A program made the translations under genes and the position numbers. From Lottia gigantea (Eukaryota; Mollusca; Gastropoda; Lottiidae), in the NCBI RefSeq assembly GCF_000327385.1, contig NW_008708379.1, forward strand, positions 29,716 through 93,715: 64,000 nucleotides of DNA, read 5' to 3'. A model generated the notes under the pieces. The model had not been told where the DNA came from and made no database searches. It saw only the letters and a program-made list of their open reading frames with translations. The stretch's first letter is position 1. Every line of letters starts with the position of its first letter. This document shows positions 17,761 to 29,700 of the stretch, one piece after another.

Positions 17761-17830
17761 AAGGGATTGTAAAGCGGTTTTCTAAATTTGTGTTATGTAT
17801 GGTATCAATTTGCACCATTCCCTATGAATT
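17761..17830. repeat. Fragment of the foldback MITE-like element
   Basis: AGGGATTGTAAAGCGGTTTT followed by CTAAATTTG and TATCAATTTGCACCATTCC, matching the left arm of the element at 8885. The rest of the element is absent. Confidence 0.55.
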
Positions 17831-17834
17831 TGTA

Positions 17835-19148
17835 TTTCGTGTCATTTTAGAAAGTAGCATGGCTGACTAATTTTACATGGATAACAACTTAGGTTGTTAC
17901 CAGGATATCTTACATGATAAAATTATATTCTTTAGCACACACACATTTGGGTAGATTTAGCTTTACTGGCAATTAGTCTCAAGAGATGAGATGATACATA
18001 ATGGACTGTTTAAGGAATAATCTTGGACAACTAGATGGTCTTACGAACGTATTTCATCCCCCGATCACGACGATTAAAATCTCCAGCCCGATCACGAAAG
18101 AGAACACAAAGCGAAATTGTTTGTATGGCAGAGGCAGCCACTCTAATCGTCACATGATATCAACATCAAGTCCGATTAGTTTAAGAAATATCGATCGGTC
18201 GACAAAATACTACCGATACGGGCAGACGATCGAATTTAATCGCCGGCGTAAATAATCGGCAGAAAATATCTAACATTTTTTTTTGAGGCGATTCCTACGA
18301 GCGTAGAAAATCGTCGTTGACATGAGAGGGTGCATGAGCTATCTTTTATACTTCGTTCGCCGCGATCGTCTGCCCCCAGCATTACGTTGGCAAACAATCA
18401 ACGACTGATTATTTTTACTTTAAATTTTCAGATACGTTAAGGGATACATTTCTCTGGTTGCTCTCTAGTTTTTATCAAGTTTATCAAATTTATTGTAAAA
18501 CATACGAAAAAACTAAAACCATAGTGCCCTTTAAAGTTCAAATTTGAGCATCCTATTTCTGATGATTTAAAGCACGAATTTTCATTTGTGCCCAAACTGT
18601 ACGACAATTATTTTAGAAACATATCTTTCTTGTCCCTGACAAAAACACAAAACTAAAAAGGATATAAATGTTGATTTTATTCACTCAACAACCTACAACT
18701 GTTCAATATATATCTAATCAAGTGCCTTTGATTTGCTGAAATAATCCCTTTAAGCAGTGGCGGCTCCAGTAGGCGTACAGGGGGCCCCATATTTGTACCC
18801 CAAGTCTTTAAAATTGTATGTCACACATCATCATGGTCTGATGCACACCCAGTTTGGTTCACTGGATACTCATTGGTTCCATTTGAAAAAAAAAACAACT
18901 AGTCCGATATTTGAACTAGCCGTCCTCAAATTTACAACCGACGCGTTGCAGCTTAGATAAACTCTTGTCAAATAGACATTTAACAACGGTTATATTACAA
19001 ACATACCGTTATAAATAATTTCAAAATATTTCTTTGGTATCATTTCAACGATTTCTTCCATCAGTGTAGTACTATTGCCGATTCTGTTGATTACTTGGAT
19101 ATTGTTATTGGTACGGGGTTCATATAGCGTCTTTGAATAAATCTGTTT
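17835..19148. other. No gene seen
   Basis: AT-rich intergenic DNA between the membrane-protein gene and WAP gene A. A GC-richer patch at 18,050-18,400 has no supportable exon. Confidence 0.4.
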
Positions 19149-19663
19149 CTAAAAAGACCCAATAGGATATGGGCTTCGACCAGGAAGTGGTTCATTAGAA
19201 ACTCTCTTACATACTCGTCCACATCCTTCTCTACAACACATCTCGTTGGGTGCACAATAATTATCATTCAAACAATTCACGCCTGGTCTAAATTCACAGG
19301 TTCCATAATAAGGACTAGGTTTGGGGCATTGTGGTTCTGCAATGATCCGTCGAAATGGAAAAACACTTCGTCCTACAAATTGAAATAAAGAAAAAACTAA
19401 TTAAAATGAGTATGGTGATGTAGGCTACATGGAATGAATAGTAATAGAAATGTACGAAAATACCCGTTTCTGAGACTAAGGTACGATTGGTAAAACAAAA
19501 ATGGCTCTCCCTTTAACTGTAATGACAAGCTCGAAGTAGAATTGATAATTTCTTGTGATCCGAATAGAAAGGATAAACACAAAACCGAATAAAAATATTT
19601 AATTTTACCTGAGGTAGCAGCTAAAAGGCACATACACACGAATATCAAACTAACATTAGGCAT
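19149..19663 (-). CDS. WAP gene A: secreted single-WAP protein, two exons
   Basis: Exons (minus): 19663-19609 and 19372-19149; 92 residues. Exon 1 encodes a signal peptide (MPNVSLIFVCMCLLAATS) and ends in phase 1. Exon 2 holds one WAP domain with all eight cysteines: QC-x8-TC-x7-NC-x5-YC-x5-CC-x3-C-x3-C, then a short tail ending PYPIGSF and a stop. It is the simplest WAP-only gene in the cluster and lies on the opposite strand to its neighbour B. Single-WAP proteins elsewhere act as protease inhibitors or antimicrobials; nothing here decides between these. A fragment of the GGGGCAGG-family element (about 19,450-19,515) sits in its intron. Confidence 0.85.
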
Positions 19664-22654
19664 GTTTATGGTTTGAAGAGATTACGCGAATTATGTTTTC
19701 ATATTACTGTATGTATTTATATCTTTGTTATCCCGGATGCTGTATTCGTTTATTAAAGTTATGAAAAACAAATAGGATGTAAAACGCCACATTAATCTAC
19801 ATACACACGTAATTCATTCACGGCCTAATAAAATATACATTAATCATATCAAAAAAATATAAATAAGTTACGTTATGTAGGTTTAGTCTCGGTTGTCGAG
19901 GCATATCCATGTCCATTCCTTTGGAAGAAACACCTTATGAAAATGGAGTGTCTTATACTGTTCTCTCCAAGAATTACTGTTAAAAAAAATAACTAAATTT
20001 GGTGCATTCTGGCACATATTTTTGGGCAAAAACGTATGAAAATCAACTGGATAGTCGAAAGTTTTGACTTCTCATATTCCGTCTTTCAGAATGACAATGC
20101 GATGATGTCGACTAAATCAAGCTGCTGACAAGGATCGTTTTGATAGTTGTGTAGACTAGAATAGACAGGTAACAATATTCAATCATATTCCCTTAGAAAA
20201 TATTAAATACATGTATCTTCTATTATAAATCACGTGGGTGTATTGCTTTAAACTGTTTTTTTGACACATAACCGTAGAACAATTGTTAAGGCGGATGTTG
20301 AGATGACAAGCAATCCATTAGATCGTATTTAAGAATATAACAAACTCTCAATATTACACAGCAGGGATAATATGTGACATTTTGAAAAGAACACTATGAC
20401 CAACATCTGAACAGAAAAATAGGATTCACCGTTACCAAGTAGTTTTGATTGTATTGAACGCAGATTTTGGTTCTGCAATACTAATCCAGTGGAAGCACGA
20501 GAAAGCTAGCCATTCTCTTCACTAAGGAGTGTGCACTGCAAACATATGATACCTTGATAGTTCAATCTAATTAAAATTAGCCACCATTTTCGTTCCGTTT
20601 TTAGGACCAAGCCCGCGTCTCATTTTTGGCTCTCACCTTATAGAAATTGACAGTACCCTGGCTAGAAATGTCATTTATATGCTCACTTGAAGGGTTGTTT
20701 TGAATTTGAAGTAAACATTACAGAAAAATGTATGCTTTGTTCACCAAAAGAGACAATTTCATTTTTGTTCTTGACCTTTAAACAATCATAAGTTATCAGA
20801 ATACACAAAACTCCCAAAAGTCCCAGAGTATGCGAGTCTATGTTGGGGAATATTCTGAGTAAAATCAAAAGGTTCCAAAGAATGAGAGAAAAACATTTCA
20901 AAAGCAACTGTTTATTTGAAGATACATATACATACAGCGACAGATATTTACTATCAAATACATAGTCAAATCGACAGAAACAATAAGGTTCACAGTAAAA
21001 TTCTACAAAATATAATCCTAAAATGAAAATTAATATTTACAAATAATTACAATAAAATACAAATTTACAAATATTCACATTAAAATACAAATTTACAGAA
21101 ATAAATGCTAAAAAAAAATCGTCCGAGGGAGAAAAGGTGGAATTGTCAAAGTGAATTTATTTGCCGAACAAACTATTAGGGTTTATGACTTCTCATTTAT
21201 TTTAAGTTAAAATAAGTTGGAAGTTGATGTATATTTTAGACACCATCGAGATATTCATATTGGTTCTAGTTATTTAACAACTAAATTTCATTCAAATAGA
21301 GTTATTTCTAGCATAACAATAGCCTTGGAGAACGCTATACAGCTGTCAGATTATAGGGTCAAATTCGAAACAGCAAATCCAAATATGAATCTAAAATTCT
21401 AAGACACTGATAAGAAGAAACTTAATGGACGAAAGTCTAGAATATCCGACACTTTTATCAATGTAAATACAATCTCATTGCACGGGATAGGACTGCATAA
21501 AATTATTATATTTCTAAAGATGGGTTCCCTTATGAAACATTTTAACATTTTTACTTTAAAATGACTCATTCTGGGGTATATAATATGAATGAATATGTAA
21601 CGCCACACACCTAATTATAAATTCGATCAAGGTTAGTAAACAAATCACAGCTTCAAGCAATATCCATATTATTTTACATTTACCTAATAATTACGACCCA
21701 ATGGCCCAATAGCCCAATAGCCGATTTTAATATGAGTAACAGAATTTTACAAAAGTCATAGAAAATGACAAAACAAAGCCATAAAACAGAAGATGTCATA
21801 GATAACCCACTATCTCTTTAAACCTGCGGTACTCTTTGCCCCAAAAAAATTACACAAAAATATTTTAATCACATTAAGACTTTAAAGTAAAATATTGTGT
21901 TTTAAGGTTGCCAGACAAAAATAATGCTCTTAAAGTGTGCAAATACATGCAAGTAACCCAATAATCGTCCTTTTCTATAGGTCCAAAACATTCAGGGCAA
22001 TACAAAACCCATCCAGAACAAGTCTGGCTTTACTGCCACTATGATTTCTATACTTTAATATGCACAAACTAAAACCAATAAAGCTTTTAAATTGGTCACC
22101 AATTAAGCTGGAACTGTGGACAGCTCCGAGCGTGGCAACGAGACATTATCACATGGATTTGGAACATTTTGAAACTTGTAGCCTGCTAGCTAACAACTCC
22201 GCTGCTTTTAAGCCTAAAAATTTGTGAACCAGAAATGAAAAGTTTCGGGTATCTGATACATAAATCAAGTATATATTACACTCCAGAAATGTCACTTCAA
22301 TATTCTCAATTTGCAAAAAATCTCAATTATTCAATAGACAAAAACAACAAACATAGATAATCAGAACTAGTCACCCGTGATAGGAATTTGATCCGGGTTT
22401 ACAAACCACAAGCTTAATTCATAGGTTTTTTCTCGAGGGAACAGAGCCTATATTATTCAAAAAAAAACCCAAAAACAACGAGGTAGATAAAATTCAGTTA
22501 GGGTTATTGAAGATTAAGTAGATAAGCCTTAGGGTAAAATATTATAAAACATATTGACCAATTTGTTTTACTTGAAGAAATCACTCCTTGGATGCGGAAT
22601 GTGAATAATTTTGCCTGATCATACTTACGCTTCACTGAACAAACAGGTGTTGAC
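19664..22654. other. No gene seen
   Basis: Three kilobases of AT-rich DNA with no supportable exon. At 21,514-21,540 there is a short AAAGATGGGTTCCCTTATG tract that matches the terminal repeat of the element at 52,343. Confidence 0.4.
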
Positions 22655-22663
22655 TATAAAAGG
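22655..22663 (+). promoter_or_regulatory. TATA box of WAP gene B
   Basis: TATAAAAGG, 83 bp upstream of the gene B start codon, a typical distance for a TATA box plus a short 5' leader. Confidence 0.6.
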
Positions 22664-22746
22664 CTGTAACTTTCACGTAAGAAATTAAATTCGTAACTTT
22701 CACTCTTGAATACATCTGAAACGGTTTAATTGTTAGCTCATTCATA

Positions 22747-25233
22747 ATGGAAGGAAAACTGTGCATTGCCTTCTGTCTCCTTGTCACAGTTCTTATTGTA
22801 CAAGGTAAGTTTATGATATTTTTTAGATAAAATTTTCAGATAAGACTCCAAATTTTAGTCGGTAGTTTATGTTAATTTCAGCACCAAAAATTTCTGACCT
22901 CCTAAAAAAGACAGACTTTCCCTTTAAGAATTTTTTTTATGTTATGATAATGTCAAATTGATATGAATTTTTGGAAATTGGAGGCGAACAAGGGAATGCC
23001 TAAATTTTACTGTACATTGGAGGTTGTTGACCAGACTGTACAGTTTCCTTTCACCACCATCGTATTATCTCCTCAAATAACCGAAATATTTATGCCAGTT
23101 CTTAGTTCAGATATTCGCATGTTTTCAATTTTCTCAAAAAATTGCAAATTAATCCAAAAAATGTAATACAAAGCATAAAAGTTTCTATTGAAACAGGATT
23201 CGCACAGCCTTGAAAAACCCTTGAATTCCGTCCGTTGCCTTGAAAAACCTTGATTTCAAAAAAAGTCTTTGAAAACACCACTAAAAACCCATTTTCTCTT
23301 GAAAAGTCCTTGAATTTTGAGTTGAGTCAAATTGTGTATATTTTTATTATTAACCCCACTGACAAATATTAACTATCTTTATTGATTTCACAGTTCAGAA
23401 GTAAGGTACATGTGTATTCTGTCAGACTAATATCCTTGAAAAGTCCTTGAATTTCAAAGCCCAGTGTCCTTGAAAAGTCTTTGAATTTTTGAGGCAAAGT
23501 GCTGATGAACCCTGTGAAAATTTGAGAAAGACCAGTTTAAGGAACACTGTACACAGACAAACAGATCTGACGAAATGGATTTAGTGAGAGCCAAATTGAT
23601 CTAAATTGTTGTTCGATTGCAGATAGAAATTCCGCAACATAAGGGTTAATGGTGTCATTATATTGTATTCATTATCACTATTATTATTGTTATTATCATC
23701 ATTATTATTATAAACTGACTAGACATTGCTTATTTGACACATCATCACAGTGCCAATGTTAATTTTATTTTTTTCAGTAACAGCCCAGAGTTGTCCTAAA
23801 TATTATTCTTCTAGAAGTCCCTGTCCCAAACAAAGATGTATAACAGATGACGATTGTTCTGGTAATTATAATATAATAATATTTTTAATTGAGTTTTGGC
23901 CTTCTGATACTGAACAGGCGAAGATGTGGGAATATGAGATTTTCCGAAAGAAATGACCAACAAATTTTGTAATGTGAGGGATTCGAAATAGGCCACATAA
24001 CCGCCGATGACTGTGAAATTATTAATTCTAAAATAGAGCTATCAATACTATCCTTGGCCGTTGCTTTCAAATTTAATATAGAAAAATAACACAGAAGCTG
24101 CAACAGTCATGTTAACTGTAAAGTTTTAGATTCTGTTTTAATATTTCTATGTCGCTCTATAAAATTGGTGTATCGAGCACTATTTTAACAGTGACAATAT
24201 TGAGTAAATTTTTAATAATATTGACATTAACAGTGAATCGAAATTGACAAATCGAAATCTTGCCCAATACAATCCATTTCAACTGGGATCAAATAATCCA
24301 AATATAAGTGTGCTAACTCTGATACATTTATTTCGAAATCACTTTTCAGGTCTGGTATGTTGTAGATTAAATAGATGTGGTAGAAGATGTATAGTGCCTG
24401 AGTCAGGCTTCACAGGAAACGTTCAAAAACCTAATAAAAAACCCGAGATTAGTCGAAAAGTAATACATTCTGGTAAGCAAATTATTAATATTGCTTAAAC
24501 CGTTCATTTTGGTAGCAAGTTTTTCAAATTATCTTAACCATCCAATGGCAAAAATAATACTATTTTAAAACCAATTAAACCTTAAATAATTGAAACTACT
24601 GAAGCTGTTCATTAACACATAAATGCTAATTAGCAATTAGCAAACTGAATCCTTTCTTCAACTTGCAAATTATTAAAAATACATAAACCGTCCATTATGG
24701 CAGAAAATCAGGACGATATGTAGTAAATGTGGGAAATATTTTGGAATGAAGATTAAATTTGTCTTCATTAGCCCACATGACATGGTGCAGAAAAGTAGGG
24801 CGAAAAATTCCATTCATTTTAAATTTGTTAGTTCATCTTGAGTTACAACAATCTCTTTTCGAAAGTAGGCCTAAGCGAAATTTATATGCTATATGGTAGA
24901 GTATCCTGCCGATTTTTCCATTCTTTGGACCAGATTTTTGATTGACAGAATTGTCTTGTACGGTACGGATTTTAATGCTACATAAAGAAACCAACTACTA
25001 ATAAACTAAAAGAAAATGTACAATGACAGGTGGTAACATTGTTTCTTTTATTCATTGGATCAATTGTTTTTACAGGAAATTGTCCAAGATATATCGATTG
25101 CAGAGGAAAATTATTATGCAGCTCCGATGGTCAGTGTAATTCAACTGAAAAATGCTGTCGTGGAAGATGTGGTCGTAGTGTGTGTTCTGCGACACTCAGA
25201 AGTTCTATTTTTTCATATTTCCCAGGAAAGTAA
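22747..25233 (+). CDS. WAP gene B: secreted protein with two WAP domains, four exons
   Basis: Exons: 22747-22804, 23778-23861, 24350-24472, 25076-25233; 140 residues. Exon 1 encodes the signal peptide MEGKLCIAFCLLVTVLIVQG. The first WAP domain is split by a phase-1 intron between its fourth cysteine and the CC pair (DDDCSG, then LVCC), and C4 is only four residues from CC instead of the usual five. After a basic linker (NKKPEISRK) the second WAP domain is whole in exon 4, with eight cysteines ending CCRGRCGRSVC. The stop follows PGK. An AATAAA lies at 25408-25413. All introns are GT-AG and phase 1. The split first WAP is shared with genes D and F, pointing to common descent. Confidence 0.85.
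23195..23515. repeat. Dispersed repeat built of CCTTGAAAAGTCCTTGAATT blocks
   Basis: Intron 1 of gene B contains at least four loose copies of a ~20-bp block (CTTGAAAA-xx-CCTTGAATT), two at the left end and two near 23,440-23,490, framing a unique middle. There is no coding potential. It resembles a short inserted element with internally repetitive ends. Confidence 0.55.
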
Positions 25234-25413
25234 GCGTTATATAGCTTGCTGCAACGTGTTGATTTAGTCCCGGTTAAATTTTTACTTCTTGATTTCCATT
25301 GTTCATTTATCATATTGTTATTCTTTTTTCACTTTATCAAAATTATTTAATGATAGTAATTCATTGTATATTTCATAAGTTTTTTAGTTTTGTATTTTAC
25401 TTTTTCAAATAAA

Positions 25414-26104
25414 ATGCGAAAAAATAATTTGAATTCTTCTTCCAAGAAACGAAATTCAAACATCCTTGGTCATAGGTTCGAAGGATTACATTTTGTAACA
25501 TGAGCTAGACAATTAAGTGACTGAGTAAGAAAGTAACAATGATCATGCTTCATTGGATTGAACCAAGTGATTTTCATCATTATTTGAAAGTCATTTCCTA
25601 TACAGAAATATTTTCATTCCAAATTTTTAGTGTTTTTATTCGAAAAAAAAAGCCACTGGTAAGACAATAAGAGGAATTCCTATCAAAAGAGGATATCTGG
25701 AATCCCTGCTTAATACCATTCCTTGACAAAACAGTTTCTGTCTGTGGATGATTATTGTTATATATGTAAACGGACACACAGTATAGTTGAGTAGTGCAAT
25801 TACTGTAAAAGTGTAAAGTCGGGTCAAATGAGCCGAAAACAAATATTTGACATTTAACATTTGACGTGCATTCCAAAGTTTACACCGTCCCACACTTGTT
25901 ACTTAATCCTCTCAATTATTTTCTGTTTTAAAAATGTTAATTGGGCAAGTCCGAGAATCTGCTTTACCAACATAATGTAGTACTTATTTCACAAAGTCCT
26001 ACTGAGTCCTTTCAAATGTAGATTTCGGAGCTATACAAAAGTAATCAAATAAACAGGTGATAAACATTGAATTAAAACCTTTTAAAGTTTCACCATTATT
26101 TCGT
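25414..26104. other. No gene seen
   Basis: Intergenic DNA between genes B and C. I see no supportable exon or repeat. Confidence 0.4.
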
Positions 26105-26390
26105 TAAAGAAATTTTATGGGGGTTTTCTAAATTGTTCATGTGTATCGGGGACAATGATAGCATCAATTTACACCATTCCAATTTTCAATCAGACGTCTG
26201 TTGTTCCTGCAATTCCGTTAAAACTAGGTGTCTGATGACGTCACTAATGCCCTATGTGATAAAGCAAATTTTACTATTAGTGAGGTCATCAAACACTTAG
26301 TGTTAGTGGAATTGCAGGAACCACGTTTGATTAAAAATTGGATTGGTGCAAAAATTTTGAAAATCTCTTTACATTCCCTTTTTAGATGTG
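26105..26390. mobile_element. Foldback MITE-like element with an internal TGACGTCA
   Basis: Left arm: GTTTTCTAAATTGTTCATGT, ATAGCATCAATTTACACCAT, CAGACGTCTGTTGTTCCTGC, GATGACGTCACTAAT. Right arm: ATTAGTGAGGTCATCAAACA, GAATTGCAGGAACCACG, AAAATTGGATTGGTGCAAAA. The two arms are inverted repeats, as in the element at 8885. It lies ~300 bp upstream of WAP gene C. Confidence 0.75.
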
Positions 26391-26701
26391 CAATTCGTTT
26401 TTTTTATTGACAAAAGAAAGTCAAGAACGATTTTAGTGACGGAGCCAAAACGGGGCTACGCAGCCCCGAATGCAAGTTTTTCGGGAATGACTCTCATAAC
26501 TAGATTAGAGATCCTCAGATATTTCGCCTCCTCTCGGACGTCAACTTGACTCCGCCACTGGACGATTTAACGGATTACAACTCATTAAAAAAAAGTGCTG
26601 AAATAACTGACAAGGCGTGACATTTTCTCGTAATTGACTTGTATGGCGTTAATCTTCTTGGATAACGTCTTCATAAGGTTTCTGTTAAACTTCGCGACAA
26701 G

Positions 26702-29700
26702 ATGGGGATTTATTGGTATTCACAGACGACAGCAGTTGCCTCCCTTCTTCTTCTCGTAACTGGTAAGTCATCTTTTGATACAAGATATATTAACATTACC
26801 GTCAATGGAAAAACTTCATCGATTTATCTTTCTTTTAATCAAGTTCAATGCGTTCGAAAAATATAGGATTTTGTAGATTCATTATGGAAATTTTAAGATA
26901 AAAGGATTGGTATCCCCTTTTAAAATATGCTCGATCGCCTGATGTCTTCCGAGCATCTACAGTACTGGGAGGCCGTCTCTCGAATTTGAAACAGAACACT
27001 AAAATACTTGACCAACGATTGTGACGGGTCATTTGAATTTTTTCTTTGGTGTAATAAATTATACGACAGCGTAAATTATGTCAATTTTCATCAAATCGTA
27101 ATGTTTTAAAAACTATTCTTTATCATAGTGTGTCATACTAGTGAGAAAAACGCCACTGTTCCGTCCACCAGAGCTCAGTTCCAAGGTTAGTAGTTGCTAC
27201 CAGATTCATGTTTGGGTCAAAATCAACCTTATAATTTTTTTCAAAACGGAGCTAACTCGTAGACAAAAGGGACCAAACTATGGTCATAGTGAGAGAAATA
27301 ATGACCAAAGTTTCAGTCCGATGTGAACAAAATTGTGAGGTCTGTTTTGACTATAACCCGTTTGCCTGATAAATATATTATCCAATAGAATTTAAAGTTT
27401 ACTGATTTCTTTTTGTACAACGACATTGTGAGTCGGGACAGACTTGATCAATCCTTTTTTGGCGAAACACAAAAAATTATCCGGAATACAGGGATACAGG
27501 GATGTGACACTTTGCATTAATTTGTATACCTTTTGAACTCGGTTTTGGACTAAATTAGTTCAGCTCCTTTCCTTCTTTCAGGCGAATGTCCAACTCGACC
27601 TACCGACAATACAACCTTCTGCAGTAAACCTAAACACAATGCTTGTATTCTGGATAAGGATTGTAGAATTGGATTTAAATGCTGCAGTCACCCATGTGGC
27701 CAATATTGTGCCTTAATACCAAAGTTAGAGACTGTCAAAAAGCCAGGTTAGACATTTATTTTTTTAACCGGTATGATCAGAGCGGCCCTTTTCATAGCAT
27801 AATAGACTGTTATATAAAAAATACATACCGGGAAATTTGAAGAGGAGTCAGGATTGATTTTCACAGAATTTCGGATGTCTGAACAAATTTTAATTCTTGA
27901 ATTAGTCAGGATTGATTTTCACCGAGAGCCGGATGTCTTCTAACATATTTAATCACTTGAATCAGTCGAAAAAACAAGCACGTAATCGTGATTATGCTAC
28001 GTTCACCATTATTTACGGAAAATGAAGTGAGTCATCTAATGTGTGCATAAATCATAAAACCAAGAAGACCTCTTTTTATAAAGCAACAAATATTTTGAAT
28101 TCCACTATAATCTAATAAATCCATCAGACTAAGTAATAATCCATCAAACTAAGCAATTTTTAAACACGCTTTTCAATAATTGCTTAGTTTAATGGATATA
28201 ATGGTCTTATAAAGAGATACTATTCATCAGTCATGGCACCTGGTTAAGTCCAACTGATGAATGTTATTGACCAAGTTTGAGACTTGAGGGGTAGTATTCC
28301 TATGATATCCATGATTACCCTTTTTGTCAGGTATATGCCCAGCTGCGTTAAAGGGATCAAGTGTATTTTGTGTAACACCCATTAAAGATGAATGTATGAG
28401 CGATGGAAATTGTCCTGCTGATCTGAAATGCTGTGAAAATCCTTGTGGTCGATATTGTGCACCACCATCAACGCATCTAGCTGCTTCCAAACCAGGTAAT
28501 AATCAGATGATCTACAATACTAGTAATGATGAGCATTATCTCATAAATACATGACGTTTGATGATACGATAATGGCTTAGCTGCAGGAAAGATTTTAGTC
28601 TCCGTTCTGCAACGGCTATTGTTTGGCTACAATTTAGGGTACCGAAGAATGTTTAAGGGGCAGGTTTGCTATTTTTTACCAATCGTACCTTAGTCTTAGA
28701 AACGGGAATTGTTTTGCCAAGCCAATCACATCTCACCGTCGAAATTTGAACATTCAAATTGATGTGTGTTCAGAAATATCCGCTTTTGAAAGTTAAAAAG
28801 ACGATTCGTCTTTTCTTGAGACATATTATATAAAAAAGATTTATATATAAATATAAAGTAAAATTTCTAGTTTCCGGTATTTTTGATGGAATTATGTGAT
28901 TTGTGTACATTTCTATACTTCTGAAGGGATTTACATATATTCAAAACCCAAAACCAACCCCCGAAAATGGCAAATCTGTCCCTGTAAGGAACATGTAATA
29001 ATCAAGCACCATTCATAAAAAAAACCACAATATATAAGAAATGTAAAGGGTAGTAACTAGAAAAGTAGTAAACGATGTTTAAAAACTGATTGTATGTATT
29101 TATACTCCGTTACCCTTCTTTGTAGGGATGTGTCCGGTTTCTTTGGACCCATCAACTGTATTCTGTGCCAGGAACATTAAAGATTTTTGCCAGCATGATG
29201 AAGATTGCCCTGTTTATTTTAAATGTTGCAAGAATCCTTGTGGGAAATATTGTGCTGAGCCCTTAATCCCCATTCCCAGGGTAGACGAAGGTAAATTATG
29301 ATTGCTTTTGTTACTGCATTTCAGAAAAGCTCATAACTAATACTTGAATTGCATAAATTAAAAGAACATACTATGTGAGATCTTACCAAAATCAGTTTTA
29401 GACGTTTAAACTCAAGATACACATTCGACATATAGTTGAAGAGTGGAAAAACAGAAGCAGGCTAAGAATATCCTACTCTCTGATCAGTCAAAGCAGTTGT
29501 AAAGTATCTTCAATACCATCTATTATTTCACGCGTTTAAAAAGATCAACAAAATACCTCCGTGACACCAGACTGCGACCATTTACGATGATACCGCGACT
29601 GGAAATCTACTGGGCGTCGGAAAACGTGAACAGATGAAAGAAATAGTTACTAAAATATACAAATTCTAACCATTCGCCCGCAGTCTATGCAACCATAATA

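Noticed and set aside
27139-27185. Possible extra exon of gene C between exon 1 and the first WAP
   Set aside because: It would begin in the right phase but ends in phase 0, so it cannot join the following exon; direct splicing from exon 1 fits.
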